A stretch of 31,795 nt of DNA, from NCBI GenBank assembly GCA_002497295.1, contig DANO01000009.1, positions 1 through 31,795 on the forward strand, written 5' to 3'. The position numbers and the translations under genes were made by a program. The notes beneath the pieces are model-generated. The model was not told the DNA's origin, ran no database searches, and saw only the letters and a list, made by a program, of their open reading frames with translations. This stretch comes from Euryarchaeota archaeon UBA171. GTDB lineage: Archaea > Thermoplasmatota > Poseidoniia > Poseidoniales > Thalassarchaeaceae. Of the stretch, positions 8,801 through 17,205 are shown piece after piece (within the stretch, counting starts at the first letter, position 1; each line of letters opens with the position of its first letter).

Positions 8801-9508
8801 CCGGGCACTTCGCCCATAGCCACAGAGTGGAAGCTCACTCGATCCTCTAAAGATCTGAAAATAATCATCCCTCCTGAGTTCGTTGAAAAGAACAGAGGCC
8901 GTCTGAAGCCATTCTCCCCAAGCGGATTCATCGATCGCGTGGATCTGGTCCCATTCGATCCAGAATCTACTCAATGGGTCGATGAAGCAGGATGTAAGGA
9001 AGTAGCCCCATTGAGAGTCCAAGAATCAGGCTGGCGACCACGTCGAATGGTTGTGATAAGAGATTTGAAATCTACAGAAGCATCCACTCCACCCCAACAT
9101 CGCCACAAGAAGGGTCTCTTCGAAGAATTACAATTGGCCGTTTATTCAAGAGCATGGGAGCTGACTCACCCGGGCGATCTTGTTGTAGGCACAGGAATCA
9201 GCGTCTTAGGGTACGAATCTGAGCACTTCGTCGAGATTTCGAAATGGGCACCCTCATGGATGCACGATGGAGATGCAGGAACGATTACCAGTCTGACGAG
9301 CGATCTTTACAGATTTCATGATGAAGGCCCACAAGCCGAGTCCGATCCATTCCGTGCATGGTTAACTCAGAGGCTAATCGTTGCCAGCGGAGTCGTAACC
9401 CATGCAAGTTCTGGAATGATAAATCCGACCCCGGATGTTCATGTTTGTTCATTCTGCGAGGCCAGACACATTTGCGATCGAAGAGCGAGAGGGGGTTTCA
9501 TACAATGA
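5888..9508 (+). CDS. addB: AddB-like subunit: inactive helicase-like region plus C-terminal Fe-S PD-(D/E)XK nuclease
   Basis: A 1206-residue protein probably acting as the second subunit of a RecBCD/AddAB-type end-resection complex. The C-terminal third is a RecB-family nuclease: H867 in GNILHAIHHD, D1016 in GFIDRVD, D1059 and K1061 in RDLKST, and Q1082/Y1086 in QLAVY. Cysteines C835 (LDCPRRGW), C1187, C1190 and C1196 reproduce the AddB iron-sulfur pattern of one distant Cys plus CX2CX5C. The N-terminal ~800 residues have no Walker A GxGKT motif, so this half is probably a degenerate helicase scaffold. The ATG overlaps the upstream stop, and its own stop overlaps the helicase ATG (ATGA at 9505-9508). 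An 18-bp tandem duplication lies at 7205-7240. The symbol is by analogy with bacterial AddB. Confidence 0.82.
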   Translation: MMLSVSDMTILSRLTVEEVPPGPLPQWVNEQAVRQARNSISMPNCSKMIFIHPNQASRREMLDLIENEVPAFDRSPHHTLGSLTFALGADLQLQNPIKRDPVLDECTHILTARAAEKLRFPYLHPLENRVWHRSKTEALIELHSTLSTEDSIEGWVGATEALEFRKILDHISENLGGTHPDLFTSKIVNMLETIESFTPFTLEEIDGILMLDHDPSLPSLNLRLMTAITRFVPVHQLTHSGSYRLGEHGIQVRDIYPISEMKELPSWIPRHSLNINQTENEVRDIEIEIEKDSARAAAMLISETRSSNPNASILIIDPDWQKRASEWRRSIESIPSIIPPYELQPRLTNPLMRLIVASLSLAQGNRAFSLEKIREIGINDHLTILLDPIPHSSNSNIIPRCHLDLLEKHARDSHITGGPGAIQEWLGSLSKPREPEDVERWEELQRWEELQWWMLSLVNSIRHLLSDWEIESISERSLYVGCSTGKTLHLPKPYQDSNEWLEALLSSISMTEIESHQLANNSLAQQTVEFIRKQTSYLAKSMKSLGINLEKSGPSWTERILRVIADPEIKSQIINDPNLRILAPKDALGCTADIVLMTHLSSTSWPMHTPRVPLLGEEDRHALNILRPDSKIKSARHSMRHLLHAAPVVAVIHVGQDNQDHPPSFILDEWLNHQHKPAKEEMSREQLSEGPRYRLMNDGNNLRSGKPASMKPLGTSSPLLQLSSDLITDMLSRRPTSPDDDGYLPERSLSRLLMPPSENLISAPSRAVKNSPRSNQRWPVVEAGKSSSKTATIDPRPIIPWRSNIHEHDQRQGHSDITIQRKTWSPSRLKAWLDCPRRGWLTQRLSISEDERTSQDLDPRVYGNILHAIHHDILSTVLGVEEGSEELEANLENRPISLATSGIKIDDLMLIGLNSLAGRAPWLTRTDAVAVQRLWMLTGMRSKEWGLWLSDPRPVAPAGRIGAMIMADIRTPGTSPIATEWKLTRSSKDLKIIIPPEFVEKNRGRLKPFSPSGFIDRVDLVPFDPESTQWVDEAGCKEVAPLRVQESGWRPRRMVVIRDLKSTEASTPPQHRHKKGLFEELQLAVYSRAWELTHPGDLVVGTGISVLGYESEHFVEISKWAPSWMHDGDAGTITSLTSDLYRFHDEGPQAESDPFRAWLTQRLIVASGVVTHASSGMINPTPDVHVCSFCEARHICDRRARGGFIQ
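7205..7240 (+). repeat. Perfect 18-bp tandem duplication inside the addB-like gene
   Basis: AGATGGGAGGAACTCCAA occurs twice head to tail, at 7205-7222 and 7223-7240. The duplication is in frame and gives the repeated peptide RWEELQ-RWEELQ, followed by a partly similar WW segment. Two copies without a single difference suggest a recent slippage event. Confidence 0.9.
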
Positions 9509-12500
9509 CTCGGCCCAACACCGGACAAAGACTCGCATTGAATTTAGATGCGCATATAGCGATAGACGCAGGCGCAGGAACAGGAAAAACAAGGACGATA
9601 GTAGACCGTGCAGTACAGCATTATTTGGCAAATAGACAACGAGCAACAGAGATACTCCCCCAACCGGAACGCCTCAAATCAACTCCTCCCGGGAAGATTC
9701 GTTCATCAAAGTCGGAAATGACAGAACCAATCCGCTGGAAGGGTCTATTGCCAGGAGAAGTCGTCCTCCTCACATTCACAAAGGCAGCTGCAAATGAAAT
9801 GAGAACCCGTCTGAGGGAGAAAATATCCAATCTCAAAGTCGGTACAAGAGATAGAGAGCAGAATTCCGACCCCCGACTTCGCTCTGAAGCAGATAAAGAG
9901 CAACTGACAATGCTTCTCGAAGATGCCCCAATCGGTACCATCCATTCTTTTTTCTCTAGATTGATATCTCCTCATTTGACAACATTGGGTGAGCCCATCA
10001 ATGACGATATAGTGACCGACGCGCAAAGAGAGACCTTGCGCATCGACGCAATTGATGCTTTCTGGAGATTACCCTCCGACCCTTTCCGATTCACAGCGTC
10101 GGACTCCGAATTGCTTCAGAGTGAACATGCCTCGAGCATCCTCAGAGCTAGAGACAGGCTTACCAAAATGTATTCCGGACGAAGAAGACTGAATGGGTTG
10201 TTGCAAGGACTCCTTAGAAACTCCATTTTAGTGGAAGAGGCCTCTAGGGAGCTCTCGGGAGAGATGAAGATTGAACACACGCTGCTAATGGAGATATTGT
10301 TTCCAGAAGAATCTCATATTTTCAATTCAGCGATCTTTAACGAAATACACCAGTCAGTAAGCCTTTTTATCGATTTAGTCAAGAATAAAAGACACATATT
10401 TTCCCCAGATGGGTGGAATAAAAATGATCGAGTTGAACTCCTTAACCATCTTGCTGAGACTCACCCGGATACATTCATAGAGAAAATTTCATGGATATCA
10501 AAACTCATGTACGTTTCGAAATCAAAATCTCTTAGCACAACCTCGAAAATCTTCCCGAGAGACACCATCCCTTCAACTGAAAATTGGCCTTCTGGAATCC
10601 TTCCATTGGGTAAAATGGGGCAGAAAAAAGAATCGAAAGAAGCAAAGGAGCAGTTGAAAGAATCAGTTCAGAATATTCGAGAATTATTGGAAAGCAATGA
10701 TGCTTCTGAGATCCTCAGATACGCCACGACAATGAGCCACTTGGAACCTGTCGAAGGGGTACAATCTGTACCATATCCTCCGCCTGAAAGAATCCAAGAT
10801 GATCCAGATATAGATTCCTACACAATGACAATCGAGTCTGAGGCCGATCATCTCGAAGATTTACGTCTCGCAATGTTTGGCCTGATGGAGATTCTGAGGG
10901 GCTTAAAATTGAGGGACAGAATGAGGGATCATGATGATAGCCTTAGACTTGCAGGCGATCTCCTCCTGCTCAATTGCCCACGTATATGCAAAATTGAGGG
11001 GCTGTATCCTAGTGAAGTAATAAGAATCTTGGATCGGGGCCCCAAGGAACCTTGGCAAGACGACCATATCGAGAAGGCTCTCCATCAACTACATTCCATG
11101 ATCGGAGAAGATGACCGCACCCTTTCCGAAGCCGCACTCAAACAAGCAGCTGTTGACTTGGAGCAACGGTTCTGTGTTCTAAAGTCGATCAGGAGAAGAT
11201 TTCGAGCATTCATCATCGATGAAGCGCAGGACAACTCCCCCTTGCAATGGAGACTACTAGCGAGATTATGGGGGCCGAGAGAAATCAAACCCGGTGAGAA
11301 CGAGATCCCAGAAACGCCATGGCAACCCACCATTTGCTATGTAGGTGATATCAAGCAGTCAATCTATGCTTTCAGACAAGCCGAACCATCTAGATTTAGG
11401 GAATATAGCGACCATTTGAGATCGATTAACTCATGGGAATTGGATAACATACCAATTCTTTCCAACGACCCCCCTCTTCGTTCGAAGGACAGGAGTCGTG
11501 ATCCGAGACATGAACACGAAGCCGCATTCGCCACTGCAGGAGCACGACGAATCGCCTCAGGAAGAGATCTTGAACCATGGGTAAGATTCGATCAGGTCGA
11601 TGGCCCAGGGGAAACCATATCCCCTCAAGATATCGAAGCAAGGTCTGAGGGACTGATACGTCTTGATGTGAATTTCAGGACAAAGAGTGGCTTGCTTAAT
11701 GCCATGAATGAATGGTGGAGAGACGTGTTTTCAGAACGCCACAGAACCGTGAGAACGGGATCGTGGTATGCCGATGCACAAGATCTCAGGTCTCCAAGTC
11801 AGTTCGATATGTGCTATGGAGATCTCGACGAAGGCGACCCTTCTCTGGGAGTAGTCCAGAGATTACAAGGCAGCGGTTACATAGAATGGATATGCCCGTC
11901 TACTGAGGAAATTCCAGGTGATCCGCCAGAAGATCTTGAAGTACCCGTTAACCCTCTGTTCAACGAACAGTCTGGCAATGTAGATCGCATAGCACGACTC
12001 ATCGCAATGAGGGTCAAATCTCTGATTGAAGGAAAAGCGGTTAGAATAAAGAGTGCCGAAGGAGTATGGATAAGTCAAGAGTGTGCACCGGTCAAATCTG
12101 ACGAAATAATGATTCTGATGGCGACTAGAAGCGGTATAAGGGACGCCTTACTCAGAGAACTTTCTGAACACGGGATAAACGCGCATGCCGATCAAGAAGG
12201 AGACTTATTCGAACGACCCGCTGCAAGTGTCATCGAAGCATTATTCCAGTTCTGTGCGCGACCGCATTCCAAGCACCATGCAGCTTGGGTCTTGAGATCC
12301 CCCCTTATCGGATTGTCAGACAACGATCTAGACAAATTCATCCTTGCTGTCGAAGAAGGAGAGAATCTAATGCAAAAATTAGCACTTTTCTTGAAACAGA
12401 CCCCTGCAGGGAGAATGGTAGAAAGATGGATACATCTGCTAAATTCAGGAAGAGTATTGGATGTGCTAAACGAGACTTTAGACTCTTCCGACCTACTCAT

Positions 12501-14292
12501 CGCATACCCTGATGAGATATCAAAACAAGACGCTGAGCAGGCAATCGATGTAATCGCCGAGATACTCGATAGAGAAGGCGGATCAATCATCATGGCGGGA
12601 GATGTTCTTCGCGCTCTTCGTGAAGACTTATCAGGCGGCATAAAGAGCAAGACAAAACCCTCTTCTGATGCTATTCGAATGATGTCTATCCACGGATCGA
12701 AAGGTCTTCAGAGCAAGGTAGTCATACTCGCTGATTTATTCAGTGATCGTATGGTGAAGATTAGTAACTCACCATTCACCGTCTCTGCAGACCTATTCTC
12801 TGGAAACCCCCGACCATGGGGTGGTAAAAAGAATCTGAAATCAGCTGTTTGGGAACATGCCAGATGGATAAACAAGTCCAGAAAAGATGCAGAGAACAGA
12901 AGATTGCTGTATGTAGCAGCCACCAGGGTTCAGGATAGACTGATCGTTGTAGGCTCCCCTGAAGGTAGAGACGGTAGAAATTCATCTAAATGGATTGAGG
13001 GGGAAGGTCTGAGTTTCATACATGATGATAGGAAATCCCCTCCTCTTGGTCACATGATCACAAACGCATTGAGAGCCAAAGGTTGGCTTGAAGACAGGCC
13101 AAAATCAAAATGGCTGACACTCGAAGATAGAGAACAGAACGCGATTCCCACTGAAAGAGGAACTATTTCGTTGGATCCCGTCGAACTTCTGAACGACTCA
13201 TCAATATCCAACCCTGCCAACTCCCCCCAGTTTTTACTCATGCACAGTTCAGAATGCTTCGAATCAGAAATTGCCCCAAATACCCCATATACACGTTTCA
13301 AAACTGCTGTCGAGGCTCTCTCTCGCACCCCAATCAGAAAGCTCCCTGCTAACTTGTCGGTCAAATCACCGTTACGTAAACTGAAAATCGCACCCTCGAC
13401 ACTCCATGTTGATGATCCCGAGATTGCTGGACCAGTGATCCAAAATCACTCTAAAAATCAAAAAAACAATTTCACAGCAGCCCAATTAGGTACAATTGTT
13501 CACCGTGTAATCGAAGTAGGAATAGGACACCCGGGAGGGGATTCAAAACCTCCACTTCCATCATCTTGGACCACTTTTAGACCAAATCGTCTCAGTGAAA
13601 TTTCTGTAATTAAGTCAGCCATATCTGGGATAGGTCTAGATCCAGAATCTTCATCATTGTTGAATTTAGTTTCCATGCTGACAAGCCGGATTGAAAATGG
13701 CCATCTAGGAAAACTCGTCTCCGGGGAACCCGTATCCGGGCATAGAATACACGGCCATCGCACAGAACTCCCTTTTACACACTCAAGAAAAGTAGATTTC
13801 AACCCAATCATACACGGACCATGGTCTCCAGAAGGATACCTCCAAACAAGTATCGAAAGTCAAGCAATAATACAGATTGAGGGACTGATCGATCTTGTGA
13901 TATGTACCCAAGATGAACGTGGCAGACCCACGATAAGAGCCGTGGACATCAAAACAGATGGTTCCATGGGGGTGGAGCATTCTTTCGAAACTCCTCTCGA
14001 GGGTTATGAGCCACAATCACAGGACGAACTCAACCTGCTTAGAAGACACGGCATACAACTCGCAATATATCACGAGGCACTAGAGGCGATGAACCTTCAA
14101 ACTCCTGAAGAGAGTCGTAGGCTGTTGCTGCCACCAGCTATTGTATGGGCTAGAAACGGTAGAATGATAGCATATCCTGATAATATGCTCAGATATTTAC
14201 GGAGCGAACTAGGAGAATTACTTTCACTCACAGCAAGAACACACCTCAACCCCGTGGAAGAAAAACCTCACAATCTTGGGAATCCTCAATGA
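9505..14292 (+). CDS. addA: AddA/RecB-like UvrD-family helicase with C-terminal PD-(D/E)XK nuclease
   Basis: A 1595-residue SF1 helicase-nuclease, the likely motor of a double-strand-break resection complex. Motifs in order: Q-motif TGQRLAL, Walker A GAGTGKT (Lys28), motif Ia LTFTKAAANEMRTRL, IGTIHSFFSRL, Walker B IIDEAQD (572-576), motif III GDIKQSIYAFRQAEPSRF, motif IV VNFRTKSG, motif V MSIHGSKGLQSKVV (~1060-1073) and motif VI LLYVAATR (~1134-1141). The C-terminal nuclease shows GTIVHRV, E1459/D1463 in EGLIDLV, D1481 and K1483 in VDIKTDG, and Q1518/Y1522. Helicase and nuclease sites therefore both look intact. The start is set by the ATGA overlap with the AddB-like gene, although the frame extends further upstream. 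This organisation matches bacterial AddAB rather than archaeal HerA-NurA. Confidence 0.9.
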   Translation: MTRPNTGQRLALNLDAHIAIDAGAGTGKTRTIVDRAVQHYLANRQRATEILPQPERLKSTPPGKIRSSKSEMTEPIRWKGLLPGEVVLLTFTKAAANEMRTRLREKISNLKVGTRDREQNSDPRLRSEADKEQLTMLLEDAPIGTIHSFFSRLISPHLTTLGEPINDDIVTDAQRETLRIDAIDAFWRLPSDPFRFTASDSELLQSEHASSILRARDRLTKMYSGRRRLNGLLQGLLRNSILVEEASRELSGEMKIEHTLLMEILFPEESHIFNSAIFNEIHQSVSLFIDLVKNKRHIFSPDGWNKNDRVELLNHLAETHPDTFIEKISWISKLMYVSKSKSLSTTSKIFPRDTIPSTENWPSGILPLGKMGQKKESKEAKEQLKESVQNIRELLESNDASEILRYATTMSHLEPVEGVQSVPYPPPERIQDDPDIDSYTMTIESEADHLEDLRLAMFGLMEILRGLKLRDRMRDHDDSLRLAGDLLLLNCPRICKIEGLYPSEVIRILDRGPKEPWQDDHIEKALHQLHSMIGEDDRTLSEAALKQAAVDLEQRFCVLKSIRRRFRAFIIDEAQDNSPLQWRLLARLWGPREIKPGENEIPETPWQPTICYVGDIKQSIYAFRQAEPSRFREYSDHLRSINSWELDNIPILSNDPPLRSKDRSRDPRHEHEAAFATAGARRIASGRDLEPWVRFDQVDGPGETISPQDIEARSEGLIRLDVNFRTKSGLLNAMNEWWRDVFSERHRTVRTGSWYADAQDLRSPSQFDMCYGDLDEGDPSLGVVQRLQGSGYIEWICPSTEEIPGDPPEDLEVPVNPLFNEQSGNVDRIARLIAMRVKSLIEGKAVRIKSAEGVWISQECAPVKSDEIMILMATRSGIRDALLRELSEHGINAHADQEGDLFERPAASVIEALFQFCARPHSKHHAAWVLRSPLIGLSDNDLDKFILAVEEGENLMQKLALFLKQTPAGRMVERWIHLLNSGRVLDVLNETLDSSDLLIAYPDEISKQDAEQAIDVIAEILDREGGSIIMAGDVLRALREDLSGGIKSKTKPSSDAIRMMSIHGSKGLQSKVVILADLFSDRMVKISNSPFTVSADLFSGNPRPWGGKKNLKSAVWEHARWINKSRKDAENRRLLYVAATRVQDRLIVVGSPEGRDGRNSSKWIEGEGLSFIHDDRKSPPLGHMITNALRAKGWLEDRPKSKWLTLEDREQNAIPTERGTISLDPVELLNDSSISNPANSPQFLLMHSSECFESEIAPNTPYTRFKTAVEALSRTPIRKLPANLSVKSPLRKLKIAPSTLHVDDPEIAGPVIQNHSKNQKNNFTAAQLGTIVHRVIEVGIGHPGGDSKPPLPSSWTTFRPNRLSEISVIKSAISGIGLDPESSSLLNLVSMLTSRIENGHLGKLVSGEPVSGHRIHGHRTELPFTHSRKVDFNPIIHGPWSPEGYLQTSIESQAIIQIEGLIDLVICTQDERGRPTIRAVDIKTDGSMGVEHSFETPLEGYEPQSQDELNLLRRHGIQLAIYHEALEAMNLQTPEESRRLLLPPAIVWARNGRMIAYPDNMLRYLRSELGELLSLTARTHLNPVEEKPHNLGNPQ

Positions 14293-14314
14293 ACCGGGTA
14301 TTCATCGAATAATC

Positions 14315-15724
14315 ATGCTTGACTATGATTCACTCCATTCATGGGCCGATAGACACTGGGAATCTTCCATAATACCGAGTCTTTCTGAATTCATATCGAT
14401 AGCAGCACTCTCACCAGGTTTCGAACCTGAATGGGAGCGTAAAGGAGAATTGAAAGGGGCAATAGACTTGTTTTGCAAGTGGGTCGAAGAGCAGAATTTA
14501 GACGGATGTAGCATGACCACGCTGTCCCTGGAAGGAAGAACTCCGATACTGATCATAAATATCCAGGGAACGACCTCAGGTGAGGTTTTGTTTTATTCAC
14601 ATCTCGACAAGCAACCATCGAAACCATGGCTATGGTCGGAGGGACTCTCACCCCTCAAAGCAGTCCGAAGAGATCCCTGGCTTTTTGGCCGTGGCTCCGT
14701 TGATGACGGATATGGGGGATATCTCTGTATCAGTGCGATAAAGGCGCTGCAAGATCATGATTTGAAGCATCCATCAGCCACATTCTTGATTGAAACCTGC
14801 GAAGAATCAGGTTCGTATGATCTACCTGCGTATCTTGATGCGTATGCAGAATATCTCGGTAATCCAGACCTGGTCGTGGTCATGGACAGCGGTGGCCCCG
14901 ATTATGATAGGATTTGGACTACCGATGCCCTCAGAGGACTCATCCATGGAACACTTTCCGTTAGAGTATCCCACGAGGGAGTCCATTCGGGCATGGCGGG
15001 AGGAGCAATACCCTCATCATTCAGAATTGCAAGGATCCTCTTGGATAGAATCGAAGACTCAAAGACAGGCAAGATTCTGATACCTTCTTTTCATACTGAT
15101 ATTGACCAATCGCTGGAATCTTCTGCTAGAGACATAGCAGGGGTAGTGGGGGACCGAATATGGGCAGATCTTCCTGTAGTCGATACACTGGAACCCCAAT
15201 CAAGAGACGTAGCACAGATGCTACTAGATGTGAATTGGCGTCCAGCACTTTCAGTAATAGGTGCCGACGGTCTCCCCCCAGTACAGACCGCTGGAAATGT
15301 GCTGAGGACTAACACCGATTTGGCACTGAGTGTCCGACTTCCACCTGGAGTAGACTCCGAGCAGGCTCTCATTGAGTTGACTGAGATTCTAGAAAGCGAT
15401 CCGCCATACGGTGCTGAAGTCAAATTCATCGCGCACCCTCCTGCCGACGGTTTCAAGGCACCCTCCCTTCCGAATAATGTTTCAAATGCGCTTAAGGAGG
15501 CTGCAATTGCACTTACCGACAGCCCACCCTACCCCACATGGGTAGGGGGAACAATACCCTTCATGGCCATGATGCAGGCAAAGTACCCAAGTGCAGCATT
15601 CCTCTGCACAGGAGCCTCAGGACCAGGAAATAATGCACATGGCCCAGATGAAAAGCTACACATCCCCTCTGCTAAACGACTAACTGCAGTTATCGCAGCA
15701 GTCACGCGAGCTGTCGGAATTTGA
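14315..15724 (+). CDS. M20-family metallopeptidase (carnosinase / CPG2-like)
   Basis: A 469-residue dinuclear-zinc hydrolase of the M20 family, which cleaves dipeptides or N-acyl amino acids. Expected ligands and catalytic residues are present: H96-x-D98 in FYSHLDKQP, D130 in GRGSVDDGYGG, the E163-E164 pair in TCEESGS, D191 in VVMDSGG, and H442 in GNNAHGPDE. The lid/dimerisation domain lies between about residues 205 and 325. No signal peptide is visible, so it is probably cytoplasmic. ATG 14315 is used; an earlier TTG at 14276 would overlap the helicase gene and adds residues with no family similarity. It starts 22 nt after the helicase stop and may be co-transcribed. The substrate is unknown. 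Confidence 0.85.
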   Translation: MLDYDSLHSWADRHWESSIIPSLSEFISIAALSPGFEPEWERKGELKGAIDLFCKWVEEQNLDGCSMTTLSLEGRTPILIINIQGTTSGEVLFYSHLDKQPSKPWLWSEGLSPLKAVRRDPWLFGRGSVDDGYGGYLCISAIKALQDHDLKHPSATFLIETCEESGSYDLPAYLDAYAEYLGNPDLVVVMDSGGPDYDRIWTTDALRGLIHGTLSVRVSHEGVHSGMAGGAIPSSFRIARILLDRIEDSKTGKILIPSFHTDIDQSLESSARDIAGVVGDRIWADLPVVDTLEPQSRDVAQMLLDVNWRPALSVIGADGLPPVQTAGNVLRTNTDLALSVRLPPGVDSEQALIELTEILESDPPYGAEVKFIAHPPADGFKAPSLPNNVSNALKEAAIALTDSPPYPTWVGGTIPFMAMMQAKYPSAAFLCTGASGPGNNAHGPDEKLHIPSAKRLTAVIAAVTRAVGI

Positions 15725-15793
15725 GTAAAAGAGCCATTTGACGTTAACAGGGGACCATCTAGGTTCATATCGTCCACAAGAGAGGGGCACCCA

Positions 15794-16474
15794 ATGTCGG
15801 ATGAACGCATGCAGCAACTTGAGGAGCGCTTGACCGAAGAAACGCAGCGCCTTGAGAAACTCTATGTGGCTTACAGAAGACTCGAGGAAGAACTCCAAGA
15901 GAAGAACGCTGTTATCGACGTACTTGAGAAAGAGGCCATAGACAAGGAAATCGAGGGTGAGGGGCTTGAGTCTCTACTCGGTGAGAAAGACTCACGCATT
16001 AGAGACCTTGAGATGGATCATGCCAAAGCCAGGAAACGTATCCAGCACCTAGAACCTGATCTCGAGAAGATGGAGGAAATGTACTCCCGCGAATCAGCCC
16101 GACTCGGGCGTGTTTTCGAAGTTGCAGAGGAATTAGACGAGTCACTACGGGTCTCTCAGGCTGAACTTGGAGCCAGGGATGAATGGTATCAGTCTCATAT
16201 GAGTCTCTTTGAACAGTTGAATGAGGCCATCAAAGACAGATTCGACATGATTGAGCGTGCTGTTGAGGCGGTCAAGGACCAGCAAGACAAGCAAGCGGCA
16301 TTCAAATCTCAGATGGAAGCGGTCCATGAGGACGCCTCTGAAGAAAAGAATAACGATCCCCCCGATAGCCTAGACAAACTCAAGGTTGCAGAACTTCGAG
16401 CTATTCTTTCTGAGCAAGGAATGGATGCTAAAGGAAAGAAATCAGAGTTGATTGAGAGGATCAGATCTGCTTAA
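15794..16474 (+). CDS. Coiled-coil protein with C-terminal SAP domain
   Basis: A 226-residue, highly charged protein. Residues ~3-180 are almost continuous Glu/Lys/Arg/Leu heptad-like sequence, predicting a long coiled coil. The last ~34 residues (LDKLKVAELRAILSEQGMDA onward, ending in SELIERIRSA) match the helix-extended-loop-helix SAP motif, which binds DNA in chromatin and repair proteins and occurs in a few archaeal proteins. The role is unknown; DNA bridging or scaffolding is a reasonable guess. A GAGGGG Shine-Dalgarno-like stretch lies about 8-13 nt before the ATG. The stop codon shares its bases with that of the convergent acyltransferase gene. Confidence 0.72.
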   Translation: MSDERMQQLEERLTEETQRLEKLYVAYRRLEEELQEKNAVIDVLEKEAIDKEIEGEGLESLLGEKDSRIRDLEMDHAKARKRIQHLEPDLEKMEEMYSRESARLGRVFEVAEELDESLRVSQAELGARDEWYQSHMSLFEQLNEAIKDRFDMIERAVEAVKDQQDKQAAFKSQMEAVHEDASEEKNNDPPDSLDKLKVAELRAILSEQGMDAKGKKSELIERIRSA

Positions 16475-17193
16475 ACCGGTTTTGTACCATCCGCTTTACG
16501 GATACACTTCGCAGGGATGCCGCCCCAAGTCTCACCATCAGGTATGATGGTCCATTTTGGGACAACCGCCCTCGATGCCACAATGGCATCTTTCCCAATC
16601 TTGGATCCTGGCTGTATCACTGAACCGCCTCCGATAAGTGAGCCACTTCCAACAGTAACTGGCGCCAGTACGAGCTCACCTTGCTCGACCAGATGCCCAT
16701 TTATCGTGGCATCACCCCCCACCACCACTCCGTCACCCAAAGTAATCATCGGGGCGTCATTTATTCTCGGCGTGTTGATTATGACGCCTGAACCCATCTT
16801 GAGCCCCATCATTTTGTAGTATAGCGTTGAGAACATGGAGGGGACTATTATTGAAAGAAATATTAGCGCCACTCTGTGAAAAACAAGGGCAAAAGCCCAT
16901 CTTATTGTAATCATAGATCTAAGAGGAAATCTACCTTCCTTGCCTCTGAGAGCAAAAATAGAACCGGAAGCACCAGTCACAATCACGATACCCAAGCCGC
17001 CTACAATGTAAGCAATACCAAATCCTATGCAAGTAATGAGAGATGTGACAACATAACTGCCCCCAGTCATCGCACCCCACTCTTGAATCTCCAAGAAAAC
17101 CAGATAACCTGGTAGTATACCAATCCCAATTAGCACTCCGAAGAAAGGCAGTATGAGCAGGGTAAGAAAATGCTGAACAGCGGAGAAATTCAA
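16471..17193 (-). CDS. Membrane protein with left-handed beta-helix (hexapeptide-repeat) acyltransferase domain
   Basis: A 240-residue protein. The first ~125 residues contain about three or four membrane segments (~9-33, 45-77, 97-125). Residues ~130-235 form hexapeptide repeats of the left-handed beta-helix type (GSGVIINTP, LGDGVVVGGDATING, VTVGSGSLIGGGSVIQPG, IGKDAIVASRAVV), ending with GETWGGIPAKCIRK, as in bacterial hexapeptide acetyltransferases. It probably transfers an acyl group to a sugar, lipid or peptide at the membrane, but no catalytic His is obvious, so activity is uncertain. It lies 12 nt downstream of the MFS gene on the same strand, so the two probably form an operon. Its stop overlaps that of the SAP gene in a shared TTAA. 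Confidence 0.72.
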   Translation of the reverse strand: MNFSAVQHFLTLLILPFFGVLIGIGILPGYLVFLEIQEWGAMTGGSYVVTSLITCIGFGIAYIVGGLGIVIVTGASGSIFALRGKEGRFPLRSMITIRWAFALVFHRVALIFLSIIVPSMFSTLYYKMMGLKMGSGVIINTPRINDAPMITLGDGVVVGGDATINGHLVEQGELVLAPVTVGSGSLIGGGSVIQPGSKIGKDAIVASRAVVPKWTIIPDGETWGGIPAKCIRKADGTKPV

Positions 17194-17205
17194 AATGACA
17201 CCATC

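Noticed and set aside
12192..12650. 152-codon minus-strand frame inside the addA-like gene
   Set aside because: It lies fully antisense to conserved helicase sequence and shows no domain; a chance frame in a long gene.
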